NCBI GenBank assembly: GCA_020723965.1
Contig: DYHW01000004.1
Span: 1-64,000, forward strand
DNA: 64,000 nt
Direction of reading: 5' to 3'
Source: Melioribacter sp.
Lineage (GTDB): Bacteria; Bacteroidota; Ignavibacteria; Ignavibacteriales; Melioribacteraceae
Shown piece after piece: positions 9,499-16,844 of the stretch. Below the pieces are notes generated by a model. The model had not been told where the DNA came from, did not search any database, and saw only the letters and a program-made list of their open reading frames with translations. Every line of letters begins with the position of its first letter. Position 1 is the first letter of the stretch. The translations under genes were made by a program, and so were the position numbers.

Positions 9499-10736
9499 GC
9501 AAAGAAACGCCCTATTGTCCAGGCTGCGGGCATCAAACAGCAACTCTTAGTTTAGCGAACGTATTAGAAAAATTAAATTACGATCCGCTCGATGTAATAG
9601 TTGTTAGCGATATTGGTTGCTGCGGATTGATAGACCCGACGCTCGCATGTCATACTGTGCATGGATTACACGGCAGGGCGACTGCTTTGGCTGCTGGAAT
9701 TTCGCTGGCTATTGAAGATAAAAAGAAAAAAGTAATCGCTATTCAGGGAGACGGCGGCGCTACAATAGGGATTGCGCATCTAATGGAAGCGGCGCGCAGA
9801 AATATAAACCTAACTCTCATAATTCTTAACAATATGATCTACGGAATGACTGGCGGACAGTTAAGCGGATTATCACATAATAAATTTAGATCGGAAAAAC
9901 TACAGTTTGATGAAAATGAAGAGCCCTTCGACATAACAGAACTTTCAACAAAAGCCGGCGCTTCGTACGCCTCTAGGATCATTGGCAAAGGAGATTTTTC
10001 AGATAAATTAGCAGAAGCAATTAAGCATGATGGATTTTCTGTTGTTGAAGTTCTTGAAGTTTGCCCCTCGTACGGCGTAAAAAAATATAGCGAAATTGAA
10101 AATTACGGTTACACAGAAAAAAAATTTATAACCCGTAGAGAACCGTATTACTTAAAAAGAAAAATTAAAAAAACTCTCTTTGATGAATCCGAAATTGTTT
10201 TTCCGGAATTTTCTTCCAACATAGAAAATAAATTAAAAATTATTATTGCCGGCTCCGCCGGGGAAGGTGTTCAAACTTCTGCCGACCTGCTTGCCAAGGC
10301 GAGTTTGTATGCCGGTCTTCATGTAACTAAGAAGGGGGATTATCCTATAACTGTCGGCTCTGGCTTTTCGATTGCAGAAGTTATTCTTTCAAAATTTCCT
10401 ATAAATTTCACAGGTATTCACAAACCGGATGTTTTAATTATTACCTCTTTAGATGGTTTGAATATGGTAAGAGATAAGATTGGGGCGGATATGCTGGTTA
10501 TTATTGATAAAAGCATAAGCGCGCTTGTAGAAAAAGAACGGATCGAATTTGATTTCAGATTAACTGCGGGCAAAAAGGGAGCAACTATTGGGGCTATTGC
10601 TTTTTGGCTGATACAAAGCAAAATATTTTCGATAGATGCTTTGATTAAAGCTGCGGGTGAAAGTAAACATGGCAAAAAAGTAATTGATTCTATTTTGAAA
10701 ATCCGCAATTCTTTTTCAAAAGAATTGATCTATTGA
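9477..10736 (+). CDS. korB: 2-oxoacid:ferredoxin oxidoreductase, beta-gamma fusion
   Basis: Residues 1-about 230 are the beta (TPP-binding) subunit. It has the iron-sulfur cysteines CPGC near residue 14, a further one in SDIGCCG and one in EVLEVCPSYG, and the TPP motif GDGGATIGIAHLMEA...LNN. Residues about 250-419 are a gamma domain, opening with IIAGSAGEGVQTSADLLAKA and containing TVGSGFSIAEV. No ferredoxin (delta) gene is next to it, so electrons presumably pass to a separate ferredoxin. Fusion of gamma to the C-terminus of beta is less usual than gamma-alpha fusion. The gene starts inside the end of korA. A T-rich stretch but no clear terminator hairpin follows. Confidence 0.88.
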   Translation: MSTNFLLSKETPYCPGCGHQTATLSLANVLEKLNYDPLDVIVVSDIGCCGLIDPTLACHTVHGLHGRATALAAGISLAIEDKKKKVIAIQGDGGATIGIAHLMEAARRNINLTLIILNNMIYGMTGGQLSGLSHNKFRSEKLQFDENEEPFDITELSTKAGASYASRIIGKGDFSDKLAEAIKHDGFSVVEVLEVCPSYGVKKYSEIENYGYTEKKFITRREPYYLKRKIKKTLFDESEIVFPEFSSNIENKLKIIIAGSAGEGVQTSADLLAKASLYAGLHVTKKGDYPITVGSGFSIAEVILSKFPINFTGIHKPDVLIITSLDGLNMVRDKIGADMLVIIDKSISALVEKERIEFDFRLTAGKKGATIGAIAFWLIQSKIFSIDALIKAAGESKHGKKVIDSILKIRNSFSKELIY

Positions 10737-10864
10737 TTGGAAGAACTGCTTCTTGTGTTCTGAAAAATTATTAGTAGTTAAGTAGAGCTGCAATATATAG
10801 TGTCTCTACAATTATAGGTTAATACTTTTGCGGTTTATGTGTGAAGATTTTTTTGTTGGCGCAT

Positions 10865-12385
10865 TTATTTTATTTCATTTTCTGTTGATGCAACTGCAAC
10901 TGCAACTGCGGCATCGCCTGTAACGTTAACAACGGTTCTGCACATATCCAAAATTCTATCAACGCCTAGTATCAATGCAATTCCCTCTTCGGGTATTCCA
11001 ACCGATTTCAAAATTATAACGAGCATAATTATTCCAACGCCCGGAACCGGCGCTGTTCCTATTGACGCTAACACTGCGGTAAAGATAATTGTGAGCTGCT
11101 GAACTAATGTTAGTTCAATTCCAAAAACCTGCGCTATGAAAACCGCCGCGACTCCCTGATAGAGCGCTGTTCCGTCCATGTTAATCGTTGCGCCCAGCGG
11201 AAGAACAAAACTTGTAATGCTTTTAGATACACCAAGATTTTCTTCACACGCTTCCATATTAACAGGAAGCGTTGCTGCGCTCGAACTTGTTGTGAATGCT
11301 ACAATCTGCGTTTTGCGAATTCCTTTAAAGAAATTGCGCAACCGTACTTTTGAAAAGCTCTTTACTATCAAAGAATAGGTCAAAACAGCGTGTATTATCA
11401 ACCCAAAAAGAACAGTTAACGCATACCAGAAGAGTGTTTGAAGAATATTAAAGCCAAACTCTGCCACCGTTGCAGAGATAAGCGCGAATACTCCTATTGG
11501 GGCAATCAACATTACAACATCAACTGCTTTAATCATTACTTCGCTTACACCGTCAAAGAAATTTATCACGGGCGCTGCTTTTTCTTTTTTCAAAAGAGTA
11601 AGAAGCATTCCCGCAAAAACTGCAAAGAAAACAATCTGAAGCATCTCGGCGGCTGTCAAAGCTGTAAAAATATTTCTCGGAACTACGTTTACAAAAAAAT
11701 GAGTCAAATCAAAACCCAAATCTGTTTGTATGCGCTGCGCCAAATCTCCTTGATAAACCGAAAGAAGCCGTTCTTTTGTTTCTATGCTCATCATTGTGCC
11801 GGGCTGAATTACATTAGCAAGAATTAACCCGATCGATATTGCAAATACGGTGGTTGACAAATAAAATAAAAGAGTTTTACTGCCGATCCGCGCAAACTTT
11901 TTAATATCGCCCAAACTTGCCGCGCCTACAATTAACGATGCAAGCACAAGCGGCACGGCTATCATTGTCAAAAGGCGAATAAAAATATCGCCTAGCCATT
12001 TAATTTGCGTTGCGATAGTTCTCTCTTTAGCTATCGATATAACTTCCGAAAGAACGATCTTTTCTCTGAAAACTTTTTGTTCAACATCATATGCTTTATA
12101 GAAAACAAGCTGATACTTTCTTTTATCTGATGAATATTTTTTTGATTGACTTATAACTTCAAGCTGTTGATCGCTTCCAAAACTTACTGTGTCTTGCCTT
12201 TCGCCTAAAGTTATGAAAGAACTCTTTTCCCAATTTTTTATTGCAACTGTTCTTGTCTCTTTTTCCTTTTCTTTAACTTTAATTTCTACGTAGCGATTAT
12301 CAACATTGAAAACAGCGCCGAAAATTGCACCAAGAATAAGAGCAATTAAAATTTGATTGTGCAGCTTGGGCAATTTAAGCTTCAT
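10865..12385 (-). CDS. Dicarboxylate/amino acid:cation symporter with N-terminal insert
   Basis: DAACS (GltP/DctA) family inner-membrane transporter for glutamate, aspartate or C4-dicarboxylates, driven by Na+ or H+. The serine-rich hairpin TTSSSAATLP and the NMDGTALYQG motif are clear near residues 365-410. Between the first membrane helix (about residues 9-26) and the next (about 130) lies an unusual charged insert of about 100 residues, which should be exposed on one side of the membrane; GltPh-like proteins have only a short loop there. Its start overlaps the stop of the upstream antiporter gene by 4 bases (ATGA), so the two are probably co-transcribed and coupled. Confidence 0.9.
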   Translation of the reverse strand: MKLKLPKLHNQILIALILGAIFGAVFNVDNRYVEIKVKEKEKETRTVAIKNWEKSSFITLGERQDTVSFGSDQQLEVISQSKKYSSDKRKYQLVFYKAYDVEQKVFREKIVLSEVISIAKERTIATQIKWLGDIFIRLLTMIAVPLVLASLIVGAASLGDIKKFARIGSKTLLFYLSTTVFAISIGLILANVIQPGTMMSIETKERLLSVYQGDLAQRIQTDLGFDLTHFFVNVVPRNIFTALTAAEMLQIVFFAVFAGMLLTLLKKEKAAPVINFFDGVSEVMIKAVDVVMLIAPIGVFALISATVAEFGFNILQTLFWYALTVLFGLIIHAVLTYSLIVKSFSKVRLRNFFKGIRKTQIVAFTTSSSAATLPVNMEACEENLGVSKSITSFVLPLGATINMDGTALYQGVAAVFIAQVFGIELTLVQQLTIIFTAVLASIGTAPVPGVGIIMLVIILKSVGIPEEGIALILGVDRILDMCRTVVNVTGDAAVAVAVASTENEIK

Positions 12386-13473
12386 TTGTGTTCTATACTA
12401 TTTTTGCGAATGGTTCGATATACTATAACAAGAAGAGTAATGACGGTTAGCGGAATTACAAAAAGCAGCATAGCATCACTGAAGAATGGCAGAAGCTCGT
12501 GTTGTGTTGATGCAAAAAATAGATATGCTGTATAAACAGTGTAATAAAAAAAGAAGAGCGCTCCCTCCCATCTACTTATTAAGTTGCCTGTAAAAAAGAT
12601 TGGAAGAGATGCAATTGCAACTGCTATCATAACAGGAATATCAAAATTGATTGCAGCTTGTGAAATTTTAATTCCGCCTGGTGAAACCAAACTTGTTAAA
12701 CCGAGAATGCTAAGTATGTTAAAGATATTGCTGCCAACAATGTTTCCAACGGCAATATCCCGTTCTCCGCGGAGAGTTGCAATAACAGATGTAAAGACTT
12801 CCGGCAGCGAAGTGCCCACCGAAACAATTGTTAAACCGATAACTAACTGACTAACGCCCAGACTTTTAGCAATTTGAACTGAGGCATCTAACATAAAATT
12901 AGAGCCAAAAATTAGCATTGCTAATCCTGCCACTATCAATACGGTATTTATTAAATAACTTTTTCTCGATCCGTTTTTATAAGAAAACTCTTTTGAATAT
13001 TCTTCTTCAATTGCTTTTGATTCTTTCCTGCTTTGCACAATTAAAAATGTTGTATAACCGATAAGCAATAGAAATAAGATTCCTCCCTCTATATTGCTTA
13101 TTGCGCCGTTCATCCCGAATATAAAAACTAAAAATGAAACAGCGATCATAATCGGCACATCAAGTTTTACAAGCTGCTGCGCTACTACTAATGGGGCTAT
13201 CATTGCCGCAAGCCCGAGTATAAACAATACATTAAAAATGTTGCTTCCAACAACATTACCAAGGGCTATATCGGGCTGCCCTGCAAATGACGATTTCATG
13301 CTTACCGCTAGCTCTGGGGAACTGGTGCCGAATGCAACAACAGTTAACCCTACAACAAGCGGCGAAATTCCAATTGATATGGCTAAGCGGGATGCGCCTT
13401 TAACCAATGCTTCGGCGCCTATTATCAGCAGCGCCAGTCCGCCGATAAATAAGAGGAGGGTAAGAAACGTCAT
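12382..13473 (-). CDS. Calcium/sodium antiporter, CaCA (YrbG-like) family
   Basis: Inner-membrane cation/calcium exchanger of about 10 helices. Two inverted alpha repeats are visible: SSPELAVSMKSSF...GNVVGSNIFN near residues 50-85 and SLPEVFTSVIA...GNIVGSNIFN near residues 215-260, separated by a charged cytoplasmic loop (SRKESKAIEEEYSKEF). Length is normal for the family. Overlaps the symporter gene downstream by 4 bases. The exact ions cannot be told from sequence. Confidence 0.92.
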   Translation of the reverse strand: MTFLTLLLFIGGLALLIIGAEALVKGASRLAISIGISPLVVGLTVVAFGTSSPELAVSMKSSFAGQPDIALGNVVGSNIFNVLFILGLAAMIAPLVVAQQLVKLDVPIMIAVSFLVFIFGMNGAISNIEGGILFLLLIGYTTFLIVQSRKESKAIEEEYSKEFSYKNGSRKSYLINTVLIVAGLAMLIFGSNFMLDASVQIAKSLGVSQLVIGLTIVSVGTSLPEVFTSVIATLRGERDIAVGNIVGSNIFNILSILGLTSLVSPGGIKISQAAINFDIPVMIAVAIASLPIFFTGNLISRWEGALFFFYYTVYTAYLFFASTQHELLPFFSDAMLLFVIPLTVITLLVIVYRTIRKNSIEHK

Positions 13474-13806
13474 GCGCTATACTCCTTGCTTTTATCTATG
13501 TTCTAAATTCATAAAAATGAGTAAGGAAATAAAAATAACTGGTTCAAGATACAATAAATTTTTAAAACTGCTTCTTCGGTAAATAATTTTCGTTAATAAA
13601 AAACAAAAGCGGTATAAACAAATTCATAAGTGAAAATAGTATGCCGGTATAATAAGCTGCGCTTGTATTTTCCGCTTTTAATCGATCTATGGTTTTTGAT
13701 TTGATTGGAAACACTCCCCGAATATCAACCCGATAAGATTTTCGGATTTCCGCGTTCTAAATTCTTTAGCTATTTTTGTTGCCTCAATTCATAGTAACTT
13801 GTATTT
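13474..13806. other. 333-bp divergent intergenic region with possible coding remnant
   Basis: Separates the antiporter (minus) from glgA (plus) and should hold both promoters. On the minus strand an open stretch of roughly 50 codons ending at a stop at 13562-13564 reads RVDIRGVFPIKSKTID..., then a membrane-helix-like YYTGILFSLMNLFIPLLFFI and KKQF. It has no start codon or ribosome binding site at a sensible place, and the upstream part continues only in another frame. It may be the decayed end of a small membrane protein. No hairpin terminator was seen. Confidence 0.4.
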
Positions 13807-15276
13807 ATGAAAATAGCATTTCTAGCAAGCGAAGTTTTTCCATACGCAAAAACAGGTGGACTTGGCGACGTAGCCGGCACATTACCTAAGTGGCTTGAAG
13901 AGTTGGGGCACGAAGTAAAAGTTTTTTTGCCTAAGTACAATACTTTTGGCGAAGTTGAGCACAACTTACATTATCTATGGAATATAAAAGAAATTCCTGT
14001 CCGCGTTGCCGGGCGGGTTTGTTCTGTTCATCTTCATACGGCTAAACTTCCAAATTCTAATGTTGATGTTTACTTTATCGATTGTCCCCAATATTTTCAC
14101 CGCTTCCGTCTTTATACAAGCGATCCGGATGAAGATGAACGCTTTATACTTTTTATGAAGGGAACCATTGAAGCGCTGCAACACTTACAATGGTCGCCCG
14201 ATATAATTCACTGCAACGACTGGCAAACCGGGCTTATTCCTCTTCTTATTAAAGAAAATTACGGCTGGGATAGATTGTTTGAAAACTGCGCAACCGTTTT
14301 CACAATTCATAACATTGCTTATCAAGGTATATTTGCAAAAGAAGCTTTTAGCAAAGCAGAAATTAAACAGGAACATTATTTACACGGCGGAATTGGTGAA
14401 TTTTTTGGCAATGTAAATTTTTTAAAAACTGCTATTTATTCCGCCGATATTATAAACACCGTAAGCGATACTTATGCGCGCGAACTTTTAACCGATGAAT
14501 TCGGCGGGGGGATGCAGCATTTCCTCTCCGAGCGCAAAGATTCTTTTTTCGGAATACTGAACGGAATTGACTATTCTGTTTGGAATCCTGAAACAGATGT
14601 TTTTCTTCCTTACAATTATTCCTCAAGCGATCTATCAGGAAAACTTCTCAATAAAAAATTTCTTGTTGAACACATAAATTTTCCTTTTAATGAATCTATT
14701 CCACTTATAGGGATTGTTACCCGTATTGTAGACCAAAAGGGGTTCGATATTATTGCTGCCGGAATCGATCAATTGATAGAACTTCCGGCGCAATGGGCAG
14801 TTCTTGGAAGCGGCGAGCAGCGTTACGAAGATCTGCTCAAAGGCATTAGCGTTAAGTTTCCACAGAAAATTTATTTTTATAAAGGATACAATAATGAGTT
14901 TGCTCATTTAATAGAAGCTGCTGCCGATATTTTTTTAATGCCCTCTAAGTTTGAACCCTGCGGGTTAAACCAGCTCTATTCGCTTAAATACGGAACCGTT
15001 CCGGTAGTTCGTAAAACAGGCGGACTGGCGGACACTGTTCAAGATTGGCATGAGTCTCTTGCCAAAGGAGATGAAACTGGTACCGGATTTTCTTTCGCCG
15101 ACTATTCATCCCACGCTCTTGTTAATACGCTTCAACGCGCTATAAATAGTTTTTACAACAAAACCGCTTGGCGCAAGATTCAGCTAAACGGAATGAATAA
15201 AGATTTTTCGTGGAAAAGATCGGCGGAAAAATATGTTGCCCTTTATGAAAAAGCCTTAAAGAAACGCCGTAGTTGA
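13807..15276 (+). CDS. glgA: Glycogen (starch) synthase, ADP-glucose type
   Basis: GT5-family enzyme that adds glucose from ADP-glucose to alpha-1,4-glucan in the cytoplasm. The N-terminal KTGGLGDVAGTLP (sugar-nucleotide loop) is at residues 15-27. The GT-B C-terminal domain has the retaining-enzyme motif PSKFEPCGLNQLYSLKYGTVPVVRKTGGL near residues 378-405. The 489-aa length is typical. No other glycogen genes are adjacent; it is followed by a metallophosphoesterase on the same strand after about 115 bases. Start ATG chosen because MKIAFLASEVFPYAKTGG matches family N-termini. Confidence 0.95.
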   Translation: MKIAFLASEVFPYAKTGGLGDVAGTLPKWLEELGHEVKVFLPKYNTFGEVEHNLHYLWNIKEIPVRVAGRVCSVHLHTAKLPNSNVDVYFIDCPQYFHRFRLYTSDPDEDERFILFMKGTIEALQHLQWSPDIIHCNDWQTGLIPLLIKENYGWDRLFENCATVFTIHNIAYQGIFAKEAFSKAEIKQEHYLHGGIGEFFGNVNFLKTAIYSADIINTVSDTYARELLTDEFGGGMQHFLSERKDSFFGILNGIDYSVWNPETDVFLPYNYSSSDLSGKLLNKKFLVEHINFPFNESIPLIGIVTRIVDQKGFDIIAAGIDQLIELPAQWAVLGSGEQRYEDLLKGISVKFPQKIYFYKGYNNEFAHLIEAAADIFLMPSKFEPCGLNQLYSLKYGTVPVVRKTGGLADTVQDWHESLAKGDETGTGFSFADYSSHALVNTLQRAINSFYNKTAWRKIQLNGMNKDFSWKRSAEKYVALYEKALKKRRS

Positions 15277-15391
15277 TCTCCCTTTAATTTTTAATGCGCT
15301 TTTTCTGTTTCTTTATATCAACTGTTTTGTTAAACCAATTTGTCTCCTTCTTTGTTTTATCTATGTTGAAAAAATATTAGAGAAAATTTTT

Positions 15392-16549
15392 ATGAAATCA
15401 TTTCAGTATTTGACTTTCTTTGGCGTTGTGTTTGCCATATACGGACTTATAAATTTCTATATAATCAGAAGAGGGCTTTCGGTTGTTCCGCAAGAGCAAA
15501 AAGCGATTTATTTAGCAGCCGCAATTTTTGTTGCGCTTGCTTATTTAGCAGGAAGATTTCTTGAACGAACATGGGCTTCTCCGGTTAGTGATTTGCTGAT
15601 CTGGGTCGGTTCATTTTGGATTGCGTTTATGCTTTATTTTTTCCTTTGCTTAATCATAGTAGATCTTTTTAGACTCGTAAACGCTATTATTCCTTTTTTT
15701 CCCTCCGTCATCACCAATAATATAGCTCACTCAAAACAGTTTGTTGCGTTAGTTGTTTTGATAATGGCATTTGTTTCAGTTGCCGGAGGGTTTATCAATA
15801 CAACCATGATCGCCACAAGAAAATACGCCATTGGCATAAACAAAAGCGCGGGCGGCATTAAATCGCTTAATATTGCAGTGGCTTCGGATATTCATCTTGG
15901 CTCTATAAATGGTCCGCGGTTTCTAAGTAAAGTTGTTGATAAAATTAACAAACTAAACCCGGACATAATTCTTTTGCCAGGAGATATACTTGACGAAAAT
16001 ATTGCGCCTCTGCTTCGGAACGGCGCTGGAGAAGAATTAAAAAAGCTAAAAGCAAAATATGGCGTTTATGCCGTAACCGGCAACCACGAATTTATTGGGG
16101 GCATTGATCAATCGGCAAAGTTTTTAACTGATCATGGCGTTAATTTAATTCGCGATAGTGTAATTTTGATTGAGAATAGTTTTTATCTCGCAGGCAGAGA
16201 CGATAGAACAATTAGTAGATTCACGCTTGCGCGCAGAAAAGAACTGCCCCAAATTATAAAAGGGATCGATAAATCATTGCCGATAATAATGATGGACCAT
16301 CAACCATACGGATTAAACGAAGCATTTGAAAACGGAATTGATCTTCAACTTTCCGGTCATACACATAACGGACAGCTTTGGCCGCTCAATTACATTATCG
16401 AAAAGATTTACGAGCTTGCTTGGGGTTACAAAAGAATTGGAAATACACATTACTATGTATCTTGCGGCGTCGGGCTTTGGGGCCCGCCTATAAGAACTGG
16501 CAGCAGACCTGAAGTGGTAAATATCAAATTAAATTTTATAGGGAAATAA
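15392..16549 (+). CDS. Membrane-anchored metallophosphoesterase (YkuE-like)
   Basis: The N-terminal about 145 residues hold four predicted membrane helices. Residues about 165-385 form a calcineurin-like phosphoesterase domain. Its metal ligands are seen in order: ASDIHLG (D, H), LPGDILD (D), GNHEF (N, H), MDHQP (H) and SGHTHNGQLWP (H, H). This is the layout of YkuE-like enzymes, some of which act on UDP-2,3-diacylglucosamine-like or nucleotide substrates; the real substrate is unknown. The 3' end overlaps the convergent small gene 16536-16844 by 14 bases. Confidence 0.88.
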   Translation: MKSFQYLTFFGVVFAIYGLINFYIIRRGLSVVPQEQKAIYLAAAIFVALAYLAGRFLERTWASPVSDLLIWVGSFWIAFMLYFFLCLIIVDLFRLVNAIIPFFPSVITNNIAHSKQFVALVVLIMAFVSVAGGFINTTMIATRKYAIGINKSAGGIKSLNIAVASDIHLGSINGPRFLSKVVDKINKLNPDIILLPGDILDENIAPLLRNGAGEELKKLKAKYGVYAVTGNHEFIGGIDQSAKFLTDHGVNLIRDSVILIENSFYLAGRDDRTISRFTLARRKELPQIIKGIDKSLPIIMMDHQPYGLNEAFENGIDLQLSGHTHNGQLWPLNYIIEKIYELAWGYKRIGNTHYYVSCGVGLWGPPIRTGSRPEVVNIKLNFIGK

Positions 16550-16844
16550 TTTTTTTCTCTTTATTATGCTTTTTTAGCGCTTTAACCGTTGCTATTATGT
16601 TTTCGGCTATTCTTTTTTCTATTTCAAAAAAATGTTTCGCCCTTCTTGCTGGCAATGCAATAATCAAAAGAAAATTTGGAAATAGAATTAAAAATAAAAA
16701 GACAATTAGAATATTAAAGAAGAACGATTGCGCATCTGCTTCGAGCTTCTGCAGTAATAGTCCGGAAAAGAGAGCGGCTAAAGTTGACGATAAAGCGCAA
16801 ACGACCAAGTCTATAATTGTTTTTCTTCTTTCCTCGTTTATCAT
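16536..16844 (-). CDS. Small hypothetical membrane protein
   Basis: 102 residues with two predicted membrane helices (about residues 10-30 and 38-62) followed by a basic, charged C-terminal tail rich in Lys and Arg that probably faces the cytoplasm. Family not recognised. The start codon overlaps the stop codon of the upstream subtilase gene as ATGA (16841-16844), which argues that it is real and translated by coupling. Its 3' end overlaps the convergent metallophosphoesterase gene. A helper of the protease is possible but unproven. Confidence 0.6.
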   Translation of the reverse strand: MINEERRKTIIDLVVCALSSTLAALFSGLLLQKLEADAQSFFFNILIVFLFLILFPNFLLIIALPARRAKHFFEIEKRIAENIIATVKALKKHNKEKKIISL

